Source of the DNA: Pseudacidovorax intermedius
Lineage (GTDB): Bacteria > Pseudomonadota > Gammaproteobacteria > Burkholderiales > Burkholderiaceae_C
Reading direction: 5' to 3'
Assembly (NCBI RefSeq): GCF_001476815.1
Contig: NZ_LDSL01000061.1
Coordinates: 1-64,000, forward strand
Length of the DNA: 64,000 bases
The translations under genes were made by a program, and so were the position numbers. Shown here in pieces: positions 15,908 to 23,864 of the stretch (within the stretch, counting starts at the first letter, position 1; each line of letters opens with the position of its first letter). Under the pieces are notes generated by a model that was not told the DNA's origin, ran no database searches, and worked only from the letters and a program-made list of their open reading frames with translations.

Positions 15908-16354
15908 ATGTTCAACCACATCCTGGTTCCCATCGACGGCTCCGAGACGTCGATGCTGGCGGTGAGCAAGGCCAGCGGCCTGGCCCTGGCCTTCGGCAGC
16001 CGCATCACGCTGATCCACGTCATCGACAACTATCCCTTCATCGGCGTGGGCGCGGACTATGCCCTGGGCCAGAACGAATACCTGGCCGCCGCCACAGCCA
16101 GTGCCAACACCGCCCTGGCCCGCGGCGTGGCCGCCCTGGCTGCGGAAGGGCTGCACAGCGACCAGCGCGTGATCGACGGCCACGTGGTGCACGAGGGCAT
16201 CGTGGACACCGCCAAGGCCCTGGGCTGCGATTTGATCGTGATGGGCTCCCACGGCCGAACCGGCATCGAGAAGCTGCTGTTGGGCAGCGTGACCCAGCGT
16301 GTGCTGCAGGAGGCGCCGATGCCGGTGCTGGTGGTCAAGGAGCTGGAGGTCTGA
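15908..16354 (+). CDS. Universal stress protein (ATP-binding UspA type)
   Basis: 148-aa single-domain USP. ATP-binding signature G-x2-G-x9-GS is visible from G113 (GSHGRTGIEKLLLGS) with the hydrophobic start HILVPIDGSE. A good ribosome site (GAGAGGA) precedes ATG 15908. The last 20 bp overlap the convergent rluA gene. Such proteins bind ATP and act in general stress survival; nothing here indicates a specific signal. Confidence 0.92.
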   Translation: MFNHILVPIDGSETSMLAVSKASGLALAFGSRITLIHVIDNYPFIGVGADYALGQNEYLAAATASANTALARGVAALAAEGLHSDQRVIDGHVVHEGIVDTAKALGCDLIVMGSHGRTGIEKLLLGSVTQRVLQEAPMPVLVVKELEV

Positions 16355-17045
16355 GGCCTTCGGCGGCGCCGGGTGCTGTGCCGGCGTCCTGCGCTGGCGC
16401 GAAGGGCGCCGGGCTTTCGACGCGCAGCGCCTCGCCGGTGATCGGGTGACGCAGCTGCAACACCGTCGCATGGAGCAAGAGCCGCGGCGCGGCACCGGCC
16501 ACACGGGCATCGCCGTAGAGCGCATCGCCCAGGATGGGATGCCCGAGGGCGGCCATGTGCACCCTCAGCTGGTGCGAGCGGCCGGTCTCTGGCGCCAGCA
16601 GCACGTGGGTCGCGTGGCGATCGGGCAGTGGCTGCAGCGTGCGCCAGCGCGTCATGCTGGGCTTGCCGGCGGGGTCCACCTTCTGCAGCGGCCGGTTCGG
16701 CCAGTCGGCGATCAGGGGCAGGTCGATGGTCTGCCAGTGCTCGGCGTCGAGGGGTCCTTCGACGATGGCTTCGTAGCGCTTCCACACCTGCCGGGTGGCG
16801 AAAGCCTCACTCAGCGCACGTTGCACGTCCAGGCTGCGAGCCATCAGGATCAAGCCGCTGGTGGCCATGTCCAGCCGATGCACGACCAGCGCATCGGGCC
16901 AGCGGGCCTGAGCGCGGGCTGAAAGGCAGTCCTGCTTGTCCGCCCCGCGGCCCGGCACGCTCAGCAGGCCGGCGGGCTTGTCCAGCACCAGCAGGTGCGC
17001 GTCTTCATGGAGGGCGCGCACGGCGCCGGCATCGTCTTGGCTCAC
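16335..17045 (-). CDS. rluA: RluA-family pseudouridine synthase
   Basis: Isomerises uridine to pseudouridine in RNA. Of 236 aa, the family motif HRLDMATSGL carries catalytic D59; TGRSHQLRVH and HPILGDALYG follow. No S4 domain, and its short length fits RluA (23S rRNA U746 and tRNA U32) better than RluC/RluD. Its 3' end runs 20 bp into the universal stress protein gene, read the other way. The last ~20 residues are Ala/Pro-rich and probably disordered. Confidence 0.88.
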   Translation of the reverse strand: MSQDDAGAVRALHEDAHLLVLDKPAGLLSVPGRGADKQDCLSARAQARWPDALVVHRLDMATSGLILMARSLDVQRALSEAFATRQVWKRYEAIVEGPLDAEHWQTIDLPLIADWPNRPLQKVDPAGKPSMTRWRTLQPLPDRHATHVLLAPETGRSHQLRVHMAALGHPILGDALYGDARVAGAAPRLLLHATVLQLRHPITGEALRVESPAPFAPAQDAGTAPGAAEGLRPPAP

Positions 17046-17201
17046 CGTGCGAGTCTAGGAGCCTGGCCGGTGCGGACACTCGGCCGCACTGCCGCACCGG
17101 CGCGTGCAGTGCACCGGCGAGGCCGCGCGACCTGTCGCGCGGGTCGGGCACTGCGGGCGGCGGTCAGCGGGGCGCGGCGCCGCTGGGCTATCCTCGACGC
17201 G

Positions 17202-18470
17202 ATGCCTGTCGCTCCCGCCGCCGATCTGCCAGCCACCCCGGCGGCGACCACCTTCGCCGACCTCACGCGGGTGCGGCCCTTCATGCAGCTGTGGCTGGCG
17301 CGATTGATGGGCACGGCGGCGCAGCAGATGTTGATGGTGGCCATCGGCTGGCACATGTACGACCTGACGGGCAGCGCCTGGGACCTGGGCCTCGTGGGCC
17401 TGTACCAGTTCGCGCCTGCGCTACTGCTGGCGCTGTACGCCGGCCATGTGGTGGACCGGCTGCACCGCGGCCGCATCCTGGCGGCCTGCCTGGGCGTGCA
17501 GGCGCTGGTGGCGCTGTCGCTGCTCGTCACGCACCTGGGCGGGGGCGATTCGCGCGCATTGCTGCTGGGCCTGTCGCTGGTGCTGGGGTCGGTGCGGGCC
17601 TTCCAGATGCCCGCGCAGCAGGCGCTGACGCCGCTGCTGGTGCCGCCGCTGATGCTGCCGCGGGCGATGGCCTTCAGCTCGGCCGGCCAGCAGTCGGCCA
17701 TCATCGGCGGACCGGCGCTGGGCGGTCTGCTGTTCGTGGCCGGCATGGGCGCCGTGTACGCCACCGCCATTGGCTTCCTGATCGCGGCGGGACTCCTGGC
17801 GGCCACGCTGCGCTACGCCCACAACGCGAAGCCGCGCGAACCGGTCACCGCCGAAGTGCTGCTGGCCGGCGTGCGTTTCATCTGGCAGCGCAAGCCGGTA
17901 CTGGGCGCCGTCTCGCTCGACCTGTTCGCAGTGCTGCTCGGCGGCGCCGTGGCGCTGCTGCCGATCTTTGCCAAGGACATCCTGCACGTGGGTGCATGGG
18001 GCCTGGGCCTGCTGCGCGGCGCGCCGGCCGTGGGCGCCCTGGCGGCGTCGATCTGGCTCACCCGCCGGCCGGTGGAGCGGCACGTGGGCCGCACGCTCTT
18101 GATGGCGGTGGGTGTGTTCGGCCTGTGCATGGTGGCCTTCGGCCTGTCGCGCAGCTTCTGGCTGTCGCTGGTGGTGCTGGCCATCTCCGGGGCGGCGGAC
18201 ATGGTCAACGTGGTGATCCGCCAGACCCTGGTGCAGCTGGAGACACCGGACGCCATGCGTGGCCGCGTCAGCGCCGTCAATTCCATCTTCATCGGCGCCA
18301 GCAACCAGCTGGGCGAATTCGAATCGGGCGCCACGGCGGCGCTGCTGGGGCCCGTGGGCTCGGTGGTGGCCGGCGGCGTGGGCACGCTGCTGGTGACGCT
18401 GGCATGGTTCCGCCTGTTCCCCTCGCTGGCGCAGCGCGACCGCATGGGCACGGGGGCCGCGCGAGAATGA
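17202..18470 (+). CDS. MFS exporter (EntS / MFS_3 type)
   Basis: Inner-membrane transporter of 422 aa with about 12 hydrophobic segments. The first half shows the MFS loop signature AGHVVDRLHRGRILA, and the centre has AGVRFIWQRKPVLGAVSLDLFAVLLGGAVALLPIFA, typical of the EntS-like branch. Substrate unknown; some relatives export siderophores. Encoded divergently from rluA and followed by trmJ. The start at 17202 gives MPVAPAADLP before the first helix. Confidence 0.85.
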   Translation: MPVAPAADLPATPAATTFADLTRVRPFMQLWLARLMGTAAQQMLMVAIGWHMYDLTGSAWDLGLVGLYQFAPALLLALYAGHVVDRLHRGRILAACLGVQALVALSLLVTHLGGGDSRALLLGLSLVLGSVRAFQMPAQQALTPLLVPPLMLPRAMAFSSAGQQSAIIGGPALGGLLFVAGMGAVYATAIGFLIAAGLLAATLRYAHNAKPREPVTAEVLLAGVRFIWQRKPVLGAVSLDLFAVLLGGAVALLPIFAKDILHVGAWGLGLLRGAPAVGALAASIWLTRRPVERHVGRTLLMAVGVFGLCMVAFGLSRSFWLSLVVLAISGAADMVNVVIRQTLVQLETPDAMRGRVSAVNSIFIGASNQLGEFESGATAALLGPVGSVVAGGVGTLLVTLAWFRLFPSLAQRDRMGTGAARE

Positions 18471-18583
18471 CGGCCGGCGGGTGACCCGTCACCGGCCGAT
18501 CCTCGTCACCTTGCCTGTCGCACTGCGCTGGTCGGCGCTGCGTCTCGCCCGTCTTCTGCTGTCCGCCCCTGTCTGCCCTTCCG

Positions 18584-19312
18584 ATGCGTACCCGCTTCAT
18601 CCTGATCCACACCAGCCACGCCGGCAACGTCGGCGCCACGGCCCGCGCGATGCGCACCATGGGCTTCGACGATCTGGTGCTGGTCGCGCCGCGGTGGGAC
18701 AACGTGCTGCGGCGCGAGGAGACCATCCAGCGTGCCAGTGGCGCCCTCGACGTGCTGGAGAAGGCCCGCATCGTCGAGACCCTGGACGAGGCGCTGGATG
18801 GCATCACCCACCTGTGCGCCACCGCCATGGTCTCGCGCGACTTCGGCCCGCCCACCCGCGCACCGCGCGAGCACTTCAGCGAACTCGTCCAGGGCGGCGA
18901 GCAGCACGTGGGGCTGCTCTTCGGCTCCGAGCGCTTCGGCATGCGCAACGAGGACGTTTATCGCTGCCATGTGGCGCTTTCGATTCCCACCGCGCCGGAT
19001 TTCGGCTCGCTCAACCTGGCGGCCGCAGTGCAGCTGCTGGCCTATGAATGGCGACAGGCGCTGGGCGGCTTCGCCGTGCGGTCGGCGGCGCCGGTCGCCC
19101 CGCCGGCGGACGCCCAGGCGGTGGCCGGCATGCTGGCGCATTGGGAAAGCGCGCTGGTCGACATCGGCTTCCTCGACCCCGCCGCACCGAAGAAGCTGAT
19201 GCCGCGGCTGGCGCAGCTCTTCAACCGGGCGCAGCCGACGGTGGAGGAGATCCACATCTTGCGTGGGATTGCGAAGGCGATGGGGGAGAAGCAGCTGCTT
19301 CGGCGTTCGTGA
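18584..19312 (+). CDS. trmJ: tRNA (cytidine/uridine-2'-O-)-methyltransferase TrmJ-like
   Basis: SPOUT-class SAM methyltransferase of 242 aa that modifies the ribose at tRNA position 32. Family motifs: N-terminal HTSHAGNVGATARAM, VGLLFGSERFGMRNED (~110-125) and SLNLAAAVQLLAYE (~140-153), the last two forming the knotted SAM site. The C-terminal ~80 residues form a helical extension. It is the last ordinary chromosomal gene before the low-GC accessory island. Confidence 0.9.
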   Translation: MRTRFILIHTSHAGNVGATARAMRTMGFDDLVLVAPRWDNVLRREETIQRASGALDVLEKARIVETLDEALDGITHLCATAMVSRDFGPPTRAPREHFSELVQGGEQHVGLLFGSERFGMRNEDVYRCHVALSIPTAPDFGSLNLAAAVQLLAYEWRQALGGFAVRSAAPVAPPADAQAVAGMLAHWESALVDIGFLDPAAPKKLMPRLAQLFNRAQPTVEEIHILRGIAKAMGEKQLLRRS

Positions 19313-19602
19313 GGATGCCTTGCTTCGCGCCGAGGGCGGCTGACTGACGCAGGTACCAGGGGCCTTGGCCTCGACGGTAGCGGGGCGTATGAGCGCCCTT
19401 GACTCTTTCAACTGGCTTGGTGGTTTGCAAAGTGGCATAACCGTGCCGCGAATTCTGCCCCATTTTTCACGGCTAGCATTGCTGTTGAGGGCGGCGGTTT
19501 TCTGATGCGATTGAGCAGTCCTGCCTGTGCATGCATTTCCACAAGCTCGTGTCCCAACATTGCTGGACCCCGGACATATCTCGGACAGAGAAAATTGTGG
19601 CC
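19313..19602. other. Island boundary, no gene seen
   Basis: 290 bp between trmJ and the first minus-strand island gene. Base composition falls towards AT from about 19400 onward. No convincing gene, tRNA or direct-repeat attachment site was found. No clean terminator stem for trmJ is visible. Confidence 0.5.
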
Positions 19603-19893
19603 TCATCCCCATAGTTGTGTCGTAGCGAGAAAAATTACCGGAAATGCCCATAAAGCCACCGCAACAATGGACCATGTTTCTGATTCCTTGCGTATCAATG
19701 CGACGAACGATAATAGGGCACTCGCGCATATTATAGCTGCCATGCCATAGATAATGAGAGCTCCTGCAGCGGGAACCAAATAAATCCTCGGTACTGACGC
19801 CAGTTTGCTAGCGAATAGTGCTACAGCGATAGATCCAAAAATCAGCGTCAATATTGAAGCCAGAGAGAAGCCGAATTTTTTCTTTGAGATCAT
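19603..19893 (-). CDS. Small AT-rich membrane protein at the end of the T6SS island
   Basis: 96 aa with three hydrophobic segments (~8-30, ~38-63, ~70-92), starting MISKKKFGFSLASILTL. Not recognised. It lies 41 bp after the frameshifted beta-helix gene on the same strand and shares its low GC. It may be part of the second effector/immunity cassette, for example a membrane-located immunity or accessory protein, but there is no direct evidence. The first cassette has no equivalent gene. Confidence 0.6.
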   Translation of the reverse strand: MISKKKFGFSLASILTLIFGSIAVALFASKLASVPRIYLVPAAGALIIYGMAAIICASALLSFVALIRKESETWSIVAVALWAFPVIFLATTQLWG

Positions 19894-19934
19894 TTCTGAT
19901 GTGAGGGAGCGCTGATATGCTCAAACCTGGCGAG

Positions 19935-21186
19935 TCAGTTGAGACGAATATTGGAGCCATCGAGTTTGGCTTGTCCTTTGGCCAGCGGTTGAATCGTGCT
20001 TTCCTTCACCTGAGTGTTTTCGAGGTTTACGCCGAGACTGACGCGGTTGTTTACGACTTCCAGTTTTTCGATGCGGCTGTTGGAAATGTCGAGACTCTCG
20101 ATGGTGTTGCTTTCGAGTCGAAGATGGCGTGACTCCAGCCAAGAGGCATCAACCGTCGGAAGCACGCAATTGCGGATCAGAGAATACCGGTTATTCGGCG
20201 CCTTGCTCCATTCCTCAGGGCTCAGGGGCCTGCCGGCACCCAGACCCACAGCAAGATTCAGGTCGCTGCCGAAATTGCACTGATCAAGCAGGACCTCATC
20301 CGCACTGTCCATGCCGATCTCAAATGAGAAATTTCTCCTTTTCCCGAAAATTTGGCATTGGGACATTGTTAGCTTGCCCATGCTCTTTGCGCTTGCATTC
20401 AGGTAGCCGCCCCTGACACGCTCGACAAGAACATTTCCTGCTATTTCAGCGTCTCTCATATCTAAAAAATCGATATTGGTATCTTGGATAACGACGCTTT
20501 GCAGCTTGCAACCAGCCATGTCGAATTTGCTTCTCAGGTTGGAGGACTGGATTATTATCTCTGCCCGATCAAAGTTCTCGCCACTAGCCGCCTTGCTATC
20601 CGTCCATACCTCTGTATTTTCTGTTTCGCAATCTGCTAGACTAATTTTTTTATAACCTGCGATTGAGAAACATTTTATGTTGCATTTAAAAAAACTCGCA
20701 TCTCCGCGGCTGCCGATCCCACCCCAATTGTTTTTGTCTTCGTCATGTCCCTGAAACTGGCAGTCTTCAAACCGCACGTTTTTACTGCCACTGTAATCGA
20801 GAACAATAGTTCTGCCTTGTGCTTTGCAACGTACATAGCGAAGGGAGTCCGCCTTTCCCCAGCTTATTACTCCCGAAAAAAAAGCAGTCTTCAAACGTTG
20901 TGTTTTTTAGATCCTTCAGTTTTATTTCATAGATTCCTAGAAAATCACAATTGACAAAATGAATATTTTTCCAACTTAATTCAATGAAATTGACTCCAGA
21001 AATTTCCGCATTCTTAATAACCAGCAGATCATCCCCATTTTCGCGCAATCTTAATTCTGGGTCACTTAAGTAACTAAATATTTTCTCAAAATATTTAATA
21101 TTTTGTTTTGGTCTCATTGCGTGATCTTTCTCATGTGTTAAGCCGAAAAAAATGACTGCCCAATTAAAAAACGAGCGGCGTTTCAT
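19935..21186 (-). pseudogene. Second beta-helix (candidate immunity) gene, frameshifted at a T8 run
   Basis: Paralogue of the intact gene at 22620-23864. An N-terminal frame runs from ATG 21186 (MKRRSFFNWAVIFF) to a conserved EDC; the C-terminal frame resumes as FFSGVISWGKADS and continues to 19935 (KLDGSNIRLN). The break falls in a run of eight A on the plus strand (20876-20883). Seven would restore a ~415-aa protein aligned end to end with the paralogue. It starts 2 bp inside the preceding orphan effector stop. This could be decay, phase variation, programmed slippage or a sequencing error. The product would be a right-handed beta-helix-like repeat protein with a short basic-hydrophobic N-terminus. 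Confidence 0.8.
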
Positions 21187-21187
21187 T

Positions 21188-22573
21188 TTATTTTTCAATA
21201 TTCCGATGAATTATTTCTTTTGTTCTATAATAACCTTTTGTTTCATAATTTTTAAACAAAAAATTCCAATCAGTAACCTCCCCACGCTCTCCTTGGCATC
21301 GCTGGAAAGCCCAAGTCCGAAGGCCCCAGTCGGATTTTCCTGCCCAGACATCCAAAGGAAAGAGCCAAGGATCCGTGAAGTCCATGTCTGCGCTCCAGTC
21401 TTCCTTGTTCACCGTGGGTTTTTTGAGCGTCACTTCAAGGAATGCTTGTTCGACGGAGCGCGCTCGATTCCCTCGGTTTTCGTCATCAGGCCCCGCGTGC
21501 GCATCCAGCGAACTGTTCAATAGATCGAGATGCCCTTTGTCGAGCGTCATGGTCAGCAGCTTTCCGTCAATGTCCAGTTGGGGCGATAGAAGGTGCCACG
21601 TCTTCAGTGCTTTGCTGCCCCGTCCTTCACCTCCCTCAAACACCCAAATCCGAACGCCTTCGATGCAATCCAGCCGTGCCACCGTGGGACTGAGCTTGAT
21701 GGGCACACGCCCGCCGCTATCGGGCAACTGGACCGGCTCGAAGGTCAGCGGCGGCACGATCTTCTTTGTTGGGTCGGTGCTCATCACCGCCAGATAGTCC
21801 AGGGCCACGCACAGGCGCGGCCTTTCGTTGAGCGGACGGCCGGCGCTGCGGCTGCTACGCAGCGTCTTGATCTGGTGGATCAGCCGCTCGGCCGGGTTCA
21901 GCAAGGTGCCCGAGGGTGGGCGAAGGGTCCAGCTGTCGAGCTCGTGGTCGAGGTTCTGCTTGCCGATGGGGCCGCCACAGCTGGAGACGATGAAGCGCGT
22001 GTGCTCGCGCGCACCGCCGGGCTGCGGGCCCTGAATGCCCGGATCGCGGGCGCTTTGCACTTCGATGCCGCGCACGGGCGTGCGGGCGTTCTGGCCGGCG
22101 ATGGTCTGCATCTGGCGCCAGGCGACCTCGTAGACGCCGCTGCGGTGGCTGTGGCCGCTGAAATGCCAGTCCACGCAGACGTCGGCGGGCACGTGTGTGC
22201 TGTAGGGGCCATCGGTGGCGCCGGCAGCGCGCACGGCGGTCTCGAAGTAGCGCGCCTGGTTGATTTCGCAGGTGCCGGTGTTGACCTGGTTGAAGCCGGC
22301 CCAGGCGACGGGATTGCCCGGCCCGCGGGGCGGCACGAAGCGCATGTCCTGCGGCGGGGCGGAATAGGCGATGGGCTCGTCGTAATTGATGAGGGTGAAG
22401 TGGCTGGCGACGGCGAGGCTGGCGCCGGGGCTGCGACGCTTGTGGTCCTGGGCCTGGGCCAGCAGGGCCAGTTGGGCTTCGCTGAAGGACTGTTGGGCGC
22501 GTGGCAGGATGGCGGTGCCTTGCCTCGACCTAGAAACGCTTCTATGTGAGCAAGTCATATTCGCTGAGGACAT
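21188..22573 (-). CDS. Orphan C-terminal fragment of the T6SS metallophosphoesterase
   Basis: 461-aa frame whose residues from ~18 match the full-length protein (23864-27022) from its residue ~610 to the end. It keeps the late metal motifs (ASH; GHSH) but lacks the DxH, GD and GNHE motifs, so it cannot be an active phosphoesterase alone. Up to about IWVFEGGE the match is almost exact. The last ~150 residues differ clearly (HLLSPQLDIDGKLLTM against HLLSPDFFSSQKESTM) apart from a conserved WSADMDFTDPW ... WAFQRCQGERGE block. The first ~17 residues are junction sequence and no ribosome site precedes 22573. It is followed by its own beta-helix partner. Best read as a displaced C-terminal cassette. 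Confidence 0.75.
   Translation of the reverse strand: MSSANMTCSHRSVSRSRQGTAILPRAQQSFSEAQLALLAQAQDHKRRSPGASLAVASHFTLINYDEPIAYSAPPQDMRFVPPRGPGNPVAWAGFNQVNTGTCEINQARYFETAVRAAGATDGPYSTHVPADVCVDWHFSGHSHRSGVYEVAWRQMQTIAGQNARTPVRGIEVQSARDPGIQGPQPGGAREHTRFIVSSCGGPIGKQNLDHELDSWTLRPPSGTLLNPAERLIHQIKTLRSSRSAGRPLNERPRLCVALDYLAVMSTDPTKKIVPPLTFEPVQLPDSGGRVPIKLSPTVARLDCIEGVRIWVFEGGEGRGSKALKTWHLLSPQLDIDGKLLTMTLDKGHLDLLNSSLDAHAGPDDENRGNRARSVEQAFLEVTLKKPTVNKEDWSADMDFTDPWLFPLDVWAGKSDWGLRTWAFQRCQGERGEVTDWNFLFKNYETKGYYRTKEIIHRNIEK
21640..22522. repeat. Long direct repeat, copy A (effector C-terminal region)
   Basis: About 880 bp repeated at 24313-25195 (offset 2673, no gap seen between 21698 and 22522). I counted roughly 16 differences over ~825 bp by eye, about 98% identity. 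The match ends abruptly at ...GTGCCTTG (22522 / 25195) and fades at the low-coordinate end, where both copies turn AT-rich. Confidence 0.85.
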
Positions 22574-22619
22574 CGATTTGGCTGAAGAGGTTTTTATCGA
22601 CGTCGGATGCCCAGGTCAT

Positions 22620-23864
22620 TCATTCCAGGCGGATGTTGGCGCCATCGAGTTTGGCTTGCCCTTTCGCCAGCGGTTGAATTCTGCTTTTCTCAACTTGAGT
22701 GTTTTTTAAATTAACCTCCAAGCTGATTCGGTTGTCTACGACTTCAAGCTTTCCGATGCGGCTGTTGGAAATATCAAGACTTTCGATGGTGTTGTTTTCG
22801 ATTCGAAGATGGCGTGACTCAAGCCAAGAAGCATCTAAGATGGGGAATGTGCTATTGCGAATAACAGTAGATCTGTTCTTGGCGATGTTCTGCCATTCAT
22901 CATTTTCCAAGGGGCCACCTGCGCCAAGGCCAACGGATAAATTCAGATCACTGCCGAAATTGCACTGATCTATTAGCACCTCGTCAGCTGCCGCTAATCC
23001 GAGCTCAAAAGAGAATTTCCTCCTTCTGCCGAAAATTTGACATTGGGACATGGCCAGCTTGCCCAAGCTTTTGGCGCTTGCATTGACATAGCCTCCTTGC
23101 ACGCGTTCAAGATATACATCGCCCTTGATGCTTGATCCGCTTAGATCGAAATTGTTTATATTTGTATCGCTAATCGACAATGACTGAAGGTTTGCTGATC
23201 GTATTTGAAAACTCCCGCGAAGAATGCTGTTTTTGACAGAAATTTGTGCGTTCAAGAAGTTGACGCCGCTATTGGCCTCGCTATCAGTGTGAATGGAAAC
23301 GTTTTCGCACTCGCAATCTTCGATATCGAGCTTTGCATCCCCGGCCCATTTGAACCATTTTGCGTAGCATCTGAGGTACTTTATTTCTCCTTCTGATCCA
23401 ATAGTTCCCTGCTGATTTTTGTCTGGACTCGGCCCAACAAATCTACATGCTTCGAACACGGTGTCTGTGCTCCCCCTTTCCGCAAACATCACTGATGCTC
23501 CGGACCAAGAGCATCGTATGAATCTAACGCTTTTTGTAACTCCAAAACTTAAAATTCCGGAGAATCTGCAATCTTCATATTTAACATTAATTGAATTCTT
23601 CGGTGCTATCTCATACATTCCAAAAAAATCGCAATTTTTAAAAATAATGTTTGACCAAATTACGCCTTTGAAGGGCTCTCCGGAAAAAATTGCATTCTCA
23701 ACAATAATTAATGACTGCCCAAATTTTTTTTCTCTGAGCCCATCATCTTTTAGAGATTCAAAAATTTCTCCAAATTGATTTATATTTTTTTTGTTCATGA
23801 GGGCCTCTGTTTTAAGTGCCGGAATGCTAAAAATGGAACCTAGAATTAAAATGCGTCTGCGCAT
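22620..23864 (-). CDS. Beta-helix repeat protein, candidate immunity to the T6SS metallophosphoesterase
   Basis: 414 aa, not assigned to a named family. It starts MRRRILILGSIFSIPALKTEA, a short basic-hydrophobic leader that might be an export signal; an internal ATG (residue 23) would give a cytosolic form. The body is a long series of short beta-strand turns (FKNCDFFGMYEI, YEDCRFSGILSF, LESRHLRIENNTIESLDISNS), as in pentapeptide-like right-handed beta-helices, but without a strict five-residue code. Its ATG shares one base with the effector stop (TAATG), so the two are translated together. This is the usual arrangement for a T6SS effector and its immunity protein. Clearly lower GC than the effector. 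Confidence 0.7.
   Translation of the reverse strand: MRRRILILGSIFSIPALKTEALMNKKNINQFGEIFESLKDDGLREKKFGQSLIIVENAIFSGEPFKGVIWSNIIFKNCDFFGMYEIAPKNSINVKYEDCRFSGILSFGVTKSVRFIRCSWSGASVMFAERGSTDTVFEACRFVGPSPDKNQQGTIGSEGEIKYLRCYAKWFKWAGDAKLDIEDCECENVSIHTDSEANSGVNFLNAQISVKNSILRGSFQIRSANLQSLSISDTNINNFDLSGSSIKGDVYLERVQGGYVNASAKSLGKLAMSQCQIFGRRRKFSFELGLAAADEVLIDQCNFGSDLNLSVGLGAGGPLENDEWQNIAKNRSTVIRNSTFPILDASWLESRHLRIENNTIESLDISNSRIGKLEVVDNRISLEVNLKNTQVEKSRIQPLAKGQAKLDGANIRLE

Noticed and set aside
19530-19600. GGACATATCTCGGACAG, similar in flavour to insertion-sequence ends
   Set aside because: No matching inverted end, transposase fragment or target duplication found in the window.
20782-20954. Short plus-strand frame across the T8 region (MSLKLAVFKPHVF)
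   Set aside because: Antisense to the beta-helix gene, with no ribosome site; it is an AT-rich chance frame.
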